Source: Acidobacteriota bacterium
Lineage (GTDB): Bacteria > Acidobacteriota > Terriglobia > Terriglobales > Acidobacteriaceae
NCBI GenBank assembly: GCA_021780095.1
Contig: JAJXZK010000073.1
Coordinates: forward strand, 1-7,828
Length of the DNA: 7,828 nucleotides
Direction of reading: 5' to 3'
Of the stretch, positions 1-7,008 are shown in pieces. The notes below the pieces were generated by a model. It did no database searches, was not told where the DNA came from, and was given only the letters and a program-made list of their open reading frames with translations. Position 1 is the stretch's first letter; each line of letters begins with the position of its first letter. Position numbers and translations under genes: made by a program.

Positions 1-1485
1 GACGCGTTGATTCCGATTCATCTTCCGTTCCGCTTTCAAATGCCCGACCCTGAAAACGCAATCCAAGGGCAAAAAGCGCGGGCCTTCTGGGTGGATATCT
101 GGATTGCTCCAGACACAAAGCCAGGAATGTATCGCGGTCGCGCGCGACTCACGGAAGGCTCGGTACGCAAGACTGTTCCGTTTACGATTTCTGTATCGGC
201 TGCGCGGATTCCAGCGCAGGACGTACTGAATATCGATTCCAATTCCTATGGGATGGGGTGGCTGCGAGCGCAGTATCCGAAGGCGTTGGCGGGATCGGGT
301 CGCGCCAGGGAAGACGAACAATTTCACCTGATTCAGCAGTACTATCGGATGTTTTATGAGAACCGCGGCATCTATCACGTGCTTGGGTACGGTCATTCCG
401 GATATGTCGATCCGGGGTTCGCGCCGCAACTGGCGGGAACCGGCGCCGGGAAGCATATTGCCAGTTGGGACAAGTTTGATCGGCTGTTTGGGCCGGTGTT
501 AGACGGGTCAGCGTTCAACGGAACGCGTCGCGGCCTGCAACCTATTCCGTTTATGTATCTGCCCATCAATCCGGAGTGGCCAGCGAATTATCTGTGGTGG
601 GGCGAGCCTGGATATCAGGCGGAATTCACGAATGTGGTAGGAGAGATGGAACGCCACTTTCGGGAAAAGGGCTGGACGAACACCCGGTTTGAAGTCTTCT
701 TTAATCAAAAGAAACGCTACAAGGGCTTTGAGTGGGACGGCGACGAAGTTCGCTTCCCCAAGGACGATGCATATTTCCTGGTCTATCACGACCTGCTGAT
801 GAATTCTCTGCCCAAGAATACTCCCGTGCATTTTGTGATGCGCGCGGATACCAGCTGGACCATGCAGCAACAGATGCGCAGACTGAAAGGCGTTATTGGA
901 TTGTGGTGCGCCGGTGGCGGAATGTTTACCTGGTATCAGGATGAACTGCCTGCGCTAAAGCAACAGGGAAATATTGTTTGGATCTACGGAGGAACCCCGC
1001 CAGTAGAGGATGTAACCTCGTCGATGGCAGCTGACCCGCTGAAGGCGTGGATTTTCGGCGTCGATGGATTTGTGCGCTGGCTGGCTGTGAGTCCGGGGCC
1101 GCATCCATTTCAGACGCTCTCAAACGGCGGTTCGGAGACGCTGGTGTACTCGGGAGAGCGCTTTGGAATTGAAGGGCCAATTCCAAGCATTCGTTTGAAG
1201 CTGCAGCGAAACGCGGTTCAGGATCTCGACCTGCTGGAAGAGGAGGCGAAGCGAGGTTCTCGCGAAGCCACTCAGGAACAGGTTGTCGAGCTGTTTGACA
1301 ACACCAAGCTGGCACAGTGGAAGCACTCGCCCTCGCCGCCTCCTCCTGGTAAACCGGTCGATTGGACCAATGCCGACATCGGTGACGCATTGAAACCGTA
1401 TGATGCGCACTTTCCAACTCCGCAGCCGGATGCATGGCAGCGTGTCCATGACTTTGCCATCCAGCAGGCAGGGAGGACACAATGA
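1..1485 (+). CDS. DUF4091 / GH123-like glycoside hydrolase, 3' part (5' end outside window)
   Basis: The frame is open from base 1, and the TTG at position 7 reads as an internal Leu, so the true start lies upstream. Residue numbers here count that Leu as 1. Residues 1-65 look like the end of a beta-sandwich, with a phrase typical of the domain preceding DUF4091 (APDTKPGMYRGRARL). Residues 75-410 are a TIM-barrel-like catalytic region. The ending RLKLQRNAVQDLDLLEEEAK (396-415) matches the C-terminal helix typical of DUF4091, a relative of the GH123 beta-N-acetylgalactosaminidases. GH123 enzymes use an adjacent Asp-Glu pair after a barrel strand. Here the corresponding strand appears to read FEVFFNQKKRY (228-238), giving Asn-Gln instead. 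Activity and substrate are therefore uncertain. The protein is probably secreted like its neighbours, but the N-terminus is not visible. The gene ends in an ATGA overlap with the next gene. The family call is fairly secure; the specific function is not. Confidence 0.8.
   Translation, partial: DALIPIHLPFRFQMPDPENAIQGQKARAFWVDIWIAPDTKPGMYRGRARLTEGSVRKTVPFTISVSAARIPAQDVLNIDSNSYGMGWLRAQYPKALAGSGRAREDEQFHLIQQYYRMFYENRGIYHVLGYGHSGYVDPGFAPQLAGTGAGKHIASWDKFDRLFGPVLDGSAFNGTRRGLQPIPFMYLPINPEWPANYLWWGEPGYQAEFTNVVGEMERHFREKGWTNTRFEVFFNQKKRYKGFEWDGDEVRFPKDDAYFLVYHDLLMNSLPKNTPVHFVMRADTSWTMQQQMRRLKGVIGLWCAGGGMFTWYQDELPALKQQGNIVWIYGGTPPVEDVTSSMAADPLKAWIFGVDGFVRWLAVSPGPHPFQTLSNGGSETLVYSGERFGIEGPIPSIRLKLQRNAVQDLDLLEEEAKRGSREATQEQVVELFDNTKLAQWKHSPSPPPPGKPVDWTNADIGDALKPYDAHFPTPQPDAWQRVHDFAIQQAGRTQ
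1471..1476 (+). promoter_or_regulatory. Ribosome binding site for the Cache-like gene, inside the upstream gene
   Basis: GGGAGG lies five bases before the ATG at 1482 and within the last codons of the DUF4091 gene. With the ATGA stop/start overlap it indicates translational coupling, and it fixes the start of the 201-residue protein. Confidence 0.75.
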
Positions 1486-2087
1486 AACTCACCGCGTTCA
1501 TTCTCGCCGGTTCGCAAATCGCATTCATGTCGGCGTTTGGCGGCGTTCCCGCAGTCGCGCAGACGGTTCCGTCCACTGTGGTCAACTCCGACACGCAACA
1601 GCGAGAGTTGCAAGAGATCGCCCGCGTGGCGACGGTCATGATCGATGGAGACGTGTGCCAGCACATCGTGACACAGCGCGCGTTGGAGCACATGCTGCAT
1701 TCGGATCCACGCGATGAGTGGCAGGCCGGCGATAACTACGATGTGCATGCCGCTCCGTTTATCCAGACGAAAAAGACGCTGATACGGCTGGCCATGCTGG
1801 CTCCCTATCCGGTCGACGTGAATCTGTGGATGCCTGTTCCCAATACGCAGGATATTCAGGTTGTGATTCGCAACAAATACAACCTGAGCCAATTCTGGAA
1901 TGGAGCACTCGATCAACCGACGCCGCCTGAAATGCGTGAAGTGCTGCAAACCGGAAAAACATTGACGGCCCAAAAATCGCCAGGAATGCTTTCCGTGCTG
2001 GGACCGGTGCGAAACAGCATGAACGAGATTGTTGGGCTGGTCGAGGTGGTCAGCAGCACCGCCGCGCCACAACACGACGAACAATAG
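1482..2087 (+). CDS. Small secreted protein with a Cache-like sensor domain, 201 aa
   Basis: The N-terminus is a Sec signal peptide: MK, then a hydrophobic stretch to about residue 22, with likely cleavage after AVA (residues 24-26). The mature part is soluble, with no further membrane segment. A helix at about 36-72 leads into a mixed alpha/beta region. The C-terminal segment VLGPVRNSMNEIVGLVEVVS (172-191) resembles the last strands of Cache/PAS-like ligand-binding domains, where a 'P-V-x-(D/N)-S-x-x-x-(I/V)-G' pattern is common. Cache domains are usually the extracellular part of chemoreceptors or histidine kinases; here the domain stands alone. Translation is coupled to the upstream glycosidase-like gene, and the GH42-like gene follows 21 bases downstream. 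A plausible role is periplasmic binding of a small molecule such as a released sugar or acid, but this is inference. The existence of the gene is secure; the fold call is moderate and comes from sequence pattern only. Confidence 0.8.
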   Translation: MKLTAFILAGSQIAFMSAFGGVPAVAQTVPSTVVNSDTQQRELQEIARVATVMIDGDVCQHIVTQRALEHMLHSDPRDEWQAGDNYDVHAAPFIQTKKTLIRLAMLAPYPVDVNLWMPVPNTQDIQVVIRNKYNLSQFWNGALDQPTPPEMREVLQTGKTLTAQKSPGMLSVLGPVRNSMNEIVGLVEVVSSTAAPQHDEQ

Positions 2088-2096
2088 CGAGAATTT

Positions 2097-2102
2097 AGGA
2101 GG
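2097..2102 (+). promoter_or_regulatory. Strong ribosome binding site for the GH42-like gene
   Basis: A perfect AGGAGG sits six bases before the ATG at 2109. It decides the start in favour of 2109 over the in-frame ATG at 2169, which would give a shorter signal peptide but has no comparable Shine-Dalgarno sequence. Confidence 0.85.
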
Positions 2103-2108
2103 AGACCT

Positions 2109-4799
2109 ATGATCTGGAAGAAAGCAGATGGCGGAAGAACCCGGAACACGAAGCGCTTATTGAAGTGCATGAAAGATTGCACCGGCTTTGCCATGGTTGG
2201 GACAATGCTGGCGATTGCGATTTCCGCCATTACCGCCTCGGGCGCTAACACAGTGAATACTTCCGGTGATGCTCGGAGGCCATCGAAGCTCATCCTGCCG
2301 TCCGCCACGCTGACACGGACTGGCGAGGTACCCGTTGTGTATCGCTTGAGCCAGGGATTTACGGGCCACGCAATACTACACGTTGTGTGGAGCGACAGCC
2401 TTGGACGCACGGTGGAAGACAAGACGCTGCCTGCGGATCTGCTGGACGAAACGGAGATCACCTTTCCTATCGACATGTCGCTGGCCGTCGCCATGAAGAA
2501 CCATCTTCACGTGGACCTGACGCTGAATGGAAAAGACATCAAAGGCGCGCCCTACAACCAGAACGAAGCCGCCGAGGCGGACTTTGTCGCACAGCCGCCA
2601 TTCACCGGATGGAAGGATTACGTCATTATGATGTGGCAGAACTATCCGGCGAACCTTATTCCAGACCTGCAAAATTTGGGGATCAACGGAGCGACCTATT
2701 CCAGCCGCAATGTCGCGTTGCCGGATTTCCTGATCGACAACAACATGCGGTGGTATTCGGAAAGTCTCGCCACCGATTACTACTCGGAATATCATCGCTG
2801 GCGTCCGGATCGTACTGTGGGATGGTCCTTCATTCAGGCGAAAAAACTCTACCAGGAAGATCCGAACAGCCTGGCAGCGTTCAAACGTCATCCCAGCTTC
2901 TGGGACCCATATTGGCGCAAGAAGGTTCATGATCGCGGCGTCAGGACGGCGGAACGGCTCGCGCCGTACCGGCCCTATTTTTATAGCCTCGCGGATGAGT
3001 CCGGGGTCGCCGAGCTGGAAGCCGCGTGGGACTTTGACTTCTCCGATGAGTCGCTGGTACCGATGCGGCGCTGGCTGCAGACACAATATGGCAGCCTGGG
3101 CGCGCTGAATCAGGAGTGGGGAACAAACTTTACCAATTGGAACCTGGTGATGCCGTTGACGACGAATCAGGCAATGAAACGCACCGACGGAAACTATGCT
3201 GCGTGGGCGGACCTGAAAGAGTGGATGGATATTTCTTACGCGGATGCGTTGAAGATGGGCGTGGATGCAATCCACGAAGGCGATCCGCAAGCCTACGTCA
3301 ACATCGGCGGTGGCCAGATGCCGGGTTGGGGTGGTTATGATTATTCCCGCATTTCGAAAGTGCTCAACGCCATTGAGCCGTACGATATTGGTCGCAGTGT
3401 GGATATAGTTCACTCGCTCAACCCCAATATGGTGATTATGAGTACGAGCTTTGCTGCCGGCGATCGGGAGCGGCAGCGCGTCTGGTACGAGCTGCTGCAC
3501 GGCAATCGCGGGTTGATCATCTGGGATGAAGGCGAAAAGTATGTCCAGAAAGATGGGCAGCCGAGCGATGTTGGCAAGCAGGCTGGCGAGCTATACAGCG
3601 CGATTCGTGGCGGCGAGGGCGCATTGATTATCAATAGCCATTCGGTGAATAACCGGATTGCGATCCACTACTCGCAGCCGAGCATGCGTACCCAGTGGAT
3701 GCTGGAGCGGCGTCCAGACGGCGATGCATGGATGACGCGCAGCCCATCGTATGAGCGCTCGACGAACGATTTTATGCGGCTGCGCGAGTCCTGGTGCAAC
3801 CTGATTGAAGACGAGGGATTGCAGCCGAACTTTGTCTCGTATGACCAGGTGGAGCAAGGTAATTTGCTGAAGGGGGGCTATCATGTGCTGGTGCTGCCTG
3901 AGTCCAGTTCGCTGTCGAAGGTGGAGGCGACTGCGATTCGCGAGTTTGTCGCGCAAGGAGGCGTTGCCATTGCAGACGGGGTTCCGGGCACCTACGACGA
4001 ACACAGCCGCAAGCTTCCTGCCTCCCCGTTAGCCGATCTTTTCTCGGGTCCGAATACTGAAAAGATAAATGTACATCCCTACGGCAGGGGCAAAGCGATC
4101 CTGCTGAATGTTGACATCATCAGCTATCTGCAAAACCGCTTAGATGGAAAAGAAGGAGACGTTCATCAACTGATCGAGCAATTGCTTCGTTCGAACGATG
4201 TCCGCCCTGAATTCTCGGTGGAGGACGCGAAAGGCCATTCTATGGTTGGCATCGACGCGCACGTCTATGCCAATGGTGGAGTACGGATTATTGCGCTGCA
4301 GTCGAATCCTCAACTGCGCGTGAATGAACTGGGACCGGCGGATTTTCGTTCCAACGAACGGTTCACGAAACCAACCACAGTGCAGCTTCATCTGCCGAAC
4401 GCGATGTACCTGTACGACACCATGGCCTCAAAAGAGCTGGGGTTCAAGAAGGAAATCACGCTGACCGTCGGGCCGTATGATCCGACGATCCTGGTGGCCA
4501 GCGACACTCCGCTGCCGCAGATGCAGGTGTCCGCTCCAGAGCAGGCACAGCGCGGAACCATTGCGAATATCGCGATCCATGCTGCTGGGTCGCAAGCGGA
4601 CCTGGACATCTTCCACGTTGAAATGGTCGATCCAAAAGGAAATCGCCACGTCTTCTATTCTGGAAATGTCATCGCGCGCCAGGGTGCTGGGGTCAAGTCG
4701 ATTCCATTTGCTGTGAATGACACACCAGGCAAGTGGACCATTGCCGTTCGTGACGTGATGAGTGGGCAGAGCGTCCAACAGACGGTGAATCTGCAATAA
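2109..4799 (+). CDS. Exported GH42-like beta-galactosidase family protein, 896 aa
   Basis: The protein has a long basic N-region (to about residue 27) and a hydrophobic core (FAMVGTMLAIAISAI, 27-41), followed by an Ala/Ser-rich cleavage area: a Sec signal. Domains in order: beta-sandwich at about 58-160; TIM barrel at about 165-500; a glutamine-amidotransferase-like trimerisation domain at about 505-680, with GYHVLVLPESSSLS (590-603) and FVAQGGVAIADG (613-624); beta-rich C-terminal domains at about 700-800 and 805-896. Family hallmarks include the stretch MRRWLQTQYGSLGALNQEWG (319-338), as in GH42 and related GH-A beta-galactosidases. Glu297 in SLADES is the candidate acid/base. The expected second carboxylate after strand 7 is not evident: the candidate strand reads MVIMSTSFAAGD (441-452). 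D473/E474/E476 in IWDEGE follow shortly after. At 896 residues it is longer than typical GH42 enzymes (roughly 650-700) because of the added N- and C-terminal beta domains. It likely acts on a galactoside-like or other glycan outside the cytoplasm. The clan and family call is good; the substrate is unknown. Confidence 0.82.
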   Translation: MIWKKADGGRTRNTKRLLKCMKDCTGFAMVGTMLAIAISAITASGANTVNTSGDARRPSKLILPSATLTRTGEVPVVYRLSQGFTGHAILHVVWSDSLGRTVEDKTLPADLLDETEITFPIDMSLAVAMKNHLHVDLTLNGKDIKGAPYNQNEAAEADFVAQPPFTGWKDYVIMMWQNYPANLIPDLQNLGINGATYSSRNVALPDFLIDNNMRWYSESLATDYYSEYHRWRPDRTVGWSFIQAKKLYQEDPNSLAAFKRHPSFWDPYWRKKVHDRGVRTAERLAPYRPYFYSLADESGVAELEAAWDFDFSDESLVPMRRWLQTQYGSLGALNQEWGTNFTNWNLVMPLTTNQAMKRTDGNYAAWADLKEWMDISYADALKMGVDAIHEGDPQAYVNIGGGQMPGWGGYDYSRISKVLNAIEPYDIGRSVDIVHSLNPNMVIMSTSFAAGDRERQRVWYELLHGNRGLIIWDEGEKYVQKDGQPSDVGKQAGELYSAIRGGEGALIINSHSVNNRIAIHYSQPSMRTQWMLERRPDGDAWMTRSPSYERSTNDFMRLRESWCNLIEDEGLQPNFVSYDQVEQGNLLKGGYHVLVLPESSSLSKVEATAIREFVAQGGVAIADGVPGTYDEHSRKLPASPLADLFSGPNTEKINVHPYGRGKAILLNVDIISYLQNRLDGKEGDVHQLIEQLLRSNDVRPEFSVEDAKGHSMVGIDAHVYANGGVRIIALQSNPQLRVNELGPADFRSNERFTKPTTVQLHLPNAMYLYDTMASKELGFKKEITLTVGPYDPTILVASDTPLPQMQVSAPEQAQRGTIANIAIHAAGSQADLDIFHVEMVDPKGNRHVFYSGNVIARQGAGVKSIPFAVNDTPGKWTIAVRDVMSGQSVQQTVNLQ

Positions 4800-4817
4800 G
4801 AAACGACCATACTGGAA

Positions 4818-4824
4818 AAGGAAG
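4818..4824 (+). promoter_or_regulatory. Ribosome binding site for the transglutaminase-fold gene
   Basis: AAGGAAG lies six bases before the ATG at 4831, in the 31-base gap after the GH42-like gene. It supports the 4831 start over the in-frame ATG at 4858, which would truncate the signal peptide. No terminator or promoter fits in this gap, consistent with one transcript. Confidence 0.65.
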
Positions 4825-4830
4825 CGAGCG

Positions 4831-6870
4831 ATGCAAAAGAAAGTCGTCTTGGTGATCATGGTGGCTGATTTGCTTGGCGCGGCTTCGCGCCGCATACAGG
4901 CACAGGTGTATTCGCCGCAGATCATCAAGGTGGGCCAGGTGGATACCAGCAACATGGCCAGCCTGGTGCAGGGAATTTACCGGCAATATAACGCCACCAC
5001 CGACCGTGAAAAAGCTGAGGCAATCTGGCGCTTCTATTTGACAGATGGAAGATTCGTAAAACCGGGGATGTTCTATCACATTCCCGGATGGGCCTACGAG
5101 GAGCCGGTGGGCCAGGTACTCGATCCCATCAAGCTGCTGAACAGTTATGGGTATGGACTTTGCTATCAGGATGGGCCTCTGATGGCGGCCACTTATGATG
5201 CCGGTGGATTCAAGCATTCACGTGTCTGGTTCCTCACCGGTCACACCGTTGCCGAAGTGTATTACGACGGCGCGTATCACATGTTCGACTCGGATGAACT
5301 GGGCTACAACCCGATCGGAGATGGACCGCTGAAGCAGCGCAATGTCGCTTCTGTCTGGCAATTGGAGCATGACGGCAGCATCATTACCAGGAATGTCACC
5401 GGCCCCACGACCTCGAATCCAAAGACAGTCGATTATCCCTGGTATCCGGCGGATGTTCGCGCGGGAGACATGAAAGATCTCGCCGAGCTGTACACCAGCA
5501 TCGACGATAACTATCTCTACGCGTACCGCCGCTATCCCGAAGGCCGCACCATGGATTTTGTTCTGCGGCCGGGCGAGCGCATGATTCGCTATTACCGTCC
5601 CACCCCTGCGGGAACCTTTTATTTGCCGTACACCTACGATGGTAAAGATTGGAAGATCCTGCCAGATTTTGCGCAATTCAGTTTGCCGCCGTCCGCCGGT
5701 CCGCGCAGCGAGAAAGATTCGCGTCTATGGGCCACGGGCAAGATTGAGTATCGGCCCACCGACATATCGAGAGACCTTACACGCAAGGGCGACGATACGA
5801 CGTATACCTTTTCCATGCCATCTCCCTACGTGATCATCGACGCGCATTTTTCTGTACAAGCCTCACTGCCGACAGCGGAAGATAAGCTGACTGCGGAGAC
5901 CTCGATCGATGGGGGCCGCAGCTGGACGAAAAGCGCGTCGCTCGTCGGGCCATTCGATGGACCTTGGGAGATTCATGCAGCGGATTTGCCGGGTGCCCAA
6001 GGTCATCGCACGGCAGTGTCGGGAACGTATGGGTATCTGGTTCGCTTTTCACTCCACGGGGCAGCGAGTCAGGCACCGTCGCTACAGAATGTGTTCCTCA
6101 CCACGGTATTCCAGTTGAATCCGCGGACAATTCCCGCGCTTACGCCCGGAGAAAATCAATTTGAATATCGCGCCGGGAAGGATGTCAGGACGGAACTGCC
6201 TGTGCGCGCCTCGAATTTGAACGAGTACGCGGCCAAAGTGGAAAGCGCCAACTACATGGCTCAGGATGGACAGGGCTACTGGGTCAATGACGCGGGTCGC
6301 TCGGGTGACGTCATCTTTGAAGTCTCTGCCAACGATCGTGATCTCAGCGGCTTCGATGTTGGTGGCAGGTTCCTCGATCTGACTGGCGGAATTGCTCCCG
6401 ACAAATTTACGGCGGAGATTCGGCACGTCACTCCGTGGCCTGCGAATCGCAAGGGGCCGGGCTCGGCGTCCATTTCGTGGTCTCCCAGTAGCCATGGGCC
6501 GTGGAAAACACTGTGGACTTACAATGCCAAGCTGACCTGGATCGACGGCCAGCCGATCAAGCAGGTGCTGCGTTGGCCAGAGGTGGACCGCAGCGTGAGA
6601 AATTTGCCCGCGGGAACGGCGCATATCTATGTTCGCTATCAGTTCGACGGGCTGGCCATCGATCATTTTCGGCTTGCCAGCATCCACCCGGAAAATCCTT
6701 CCGCGACGCAACATCTGAGGATTACACAAATCTGGGAGGAGAATGGCACACAACACGAATTCCACAAGGATATAAGGAACGCGAACGTCGCGCAGGCCTA
6801 CCAGATTTCTGTTCCCGCGAGGGCGGACGTGACCAACGTGGCATTCATTCTGGACTGCCCGCCGAAATAA
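4831..6870 (+). CDS. Exported transglutaminase-fold protein with beta-sandwich C-terminal half, 679 aa
   Basis: Residues 1-25 form a short signal peptide (basic QKK, hydrophobic VVLVIMVADLLGAA, then RRIQAQ). A helical segment at about 40-72 precedes a transglutaminase-like core at about 95-160. Its pattern is GYGLCYQ (107-113, candidate catalytic Cys111), then HSRVW (129-133), GHTVAEVYYDG (137-147, His138) and HMFDSDE (150-156, Asp153). This order and spacing matches the Cys-His-Asp triad of the papain-like transglutaminase superfamily, which includes amidases, peptidases and peptide-N-glycanases. Residues 305-430 and 540-620 look like related beta-sandwich modules, each with a 'W-K/T' core and a terminal strand such as YVRYQFDG (600-607). 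These may bind carbohydrate. The gene is last in the tight cluster. A hydrolytic role on amide bonds of a glycopeptide or amidated sugar is possible but unproven; an inactive or structural role cannot be excluded. Confidence 0.78.
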   Translation: MQKKVVLVIMVADLLGAASRRIQAQVYSPQIIKVGQVDTSNMASLVQGIYRQYNATTDREKAEAIWRFYLTDGRFVKPGMFYHIPGWAYEEPVGQVLDPIKLLNSYGYGLCYQDGPLMAATYDAGGFKHSRVWFLTGHTVAEVYYDGAYHMFDSDELGYNPIGDGPLKQRNVASVWQLEHDGSIITRNVTGPTTSNPKTVDYPWYPADVRAGDMKDLAELYTSIDDNYLYAYRRYPEGRTMDFVLRPGERMIRYYRPTPAGTFYLPYTYDGKDWKILPDFAQFSLPPSAGPRSEKDSRLWATGKIEYRPTDISRDLTRKGDDTTYTFSMPSPYVIIDAHFSVQASLPTAEDKLTAETSIDGGRSWTKSASLVGPFDGPWEIHAADLPGAQGHRTAVSGTYGYLVRFSLHGAASQAPSLQNVFLTTVFQLNPRTIPALTPGENQFEYRAGKDVRTELPVRASNLNEYAAKVESANYMAQDGQGYWVNDAGRSGDVIFEVSANDRDLSGFDVGGRFLDLTGGIAPDKFTAEIRHVTPWPANRKGPGSASISWSPSSHGPWKTLWTYNAKLTWIDGQPIKQVLRWPEVDRSVRNLPAGTAHIYVRYQFDGLAIDHFRLASIHPENPSATQHLRITQIWEENGTQHEFHKDIRNANVAQAYQISVPARADVTNVAFILDCPPK

Positions 6871-6874
6871 AGTG

Positions 6875-6961
6875 GGCCGCGGCGCGACGTGCACGCACGC
6901 AGCCAAACACTTCCGCGAGCGGAAGCACTGCTGCTGGCTGGCGAATGAATCGGCCGCGGCG
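6875..6961 (+). repeat. Pair of 10-base direct repeats with palindromic core
   Basis: GGCCGCGGCG occurs at 6875-6884 and again at 6952-6961. The core GCCGCGGC is its own reverse complement, so the two copies can also pair with each other and enclose the hairpin at 6900-6940. The second copy lies directly upstream of the extended -10 element. It could be an operator pair or a structural element, or GC-rich chance similarity. Confidence 0.4.
6900..6940 (+). terminator. Two-tier hairpin after the transglutaminase-fold gene, possible factor-dependent terminator
   Basis: The inner stem is CTTCCG / CGGAAG (6910-6915 with 6920-6925) around a CGAG loop. The outer stem is CAGCCA / TGGCTG (6900-6905 with 6935-6940), with unpaired bases between the tiers. 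No T-run follows, so this is not a classical intrinsic terminator. Its place, 30 bases after the stop codon of a four-gene cluster and before a new promoter, fits transcript 3'-end protection or Rho-type termination. Confidence 0.4.
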
Positions 6962-6962
6962 A

Positions 6963-6971
6963 TGATATAAA
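6963..6971 (+). promoter_or_regulatory. Extended -10 promoter for the Tat-exported isomerase gene
   Basis: TGATATAAA reads as an extended -10 element (TG, one base, TATAAA; consensus TATAAT). There is no convincing -35 sequence 15-19 bases upstream, which is acceptable for extended -10 promoters. Transcription would start near 6978, giving a leader of roughly 30 bases that carries the AAGGAG at 6995-7000. Confidence 0.45.
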
Positions 6972-6994
6972 GGACCGTCCAGCGTTTATCGCAC

Positions 6995-7000
6995 AAGGAG
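6995..7000 (+). promoter_or_regulatory. Ribosome binding site for the Tat-exported isomerase gene
   Basis: AAGGAG lies eight bases before the ATG at 7009. It sets the start so that the twin-arginine motif falls at residues 5-6, as expected for a Tat signal peptide. Confidence 0.75.
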
Positions 7001-7008
7001 TGTTGTCA

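Noticed and set aside
7..9. TTG at position 7 as a start codon for the DUF4091 protein
   Set aside because: There is no room for a ribosome binding site, the frame is open to base 1, and the following residues are mid-domain beta-sandwich rather than a signal peptide.
926..2084. Two overlapping minus-strand frames (255 and 270 codons) covering the gene 1/gene 2 junction
   Set aside because: They overlap each other and two well-supported + strand genes. Their composition (Arg-, His-, Ser-rich) is that of antisense shadows.
2376..3500. Long open frame of 374 codons on the minus strand
   Set aside because: It lies wholly opposite the GH42-like gene, whose frame shows clear domain motifs. The antisense translation shows no recognisable fold and lacks a ribosome binding site context that would compete.
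6910..6925. Intrinsic (Rho-independent) terminator from the CTTCCG/CGGAAG hairpin
   Set aside because: The stem is good, but the bases after it (CACTGCTG) contain no T-run, so it is listed only as a possible factor-dependent terminator.
6082..6996. Minus-strand open frame of 304 codons opposite the 3' half of the transglutaminase-fold gene
   Set aside because: The translation is Arg-rich with no family pattern, and the + strand frame has a signal peptide, catalytic motifs and a ribosome binding site. It also runs across the repeat-bearing gap and the isomerase gene's promoter.
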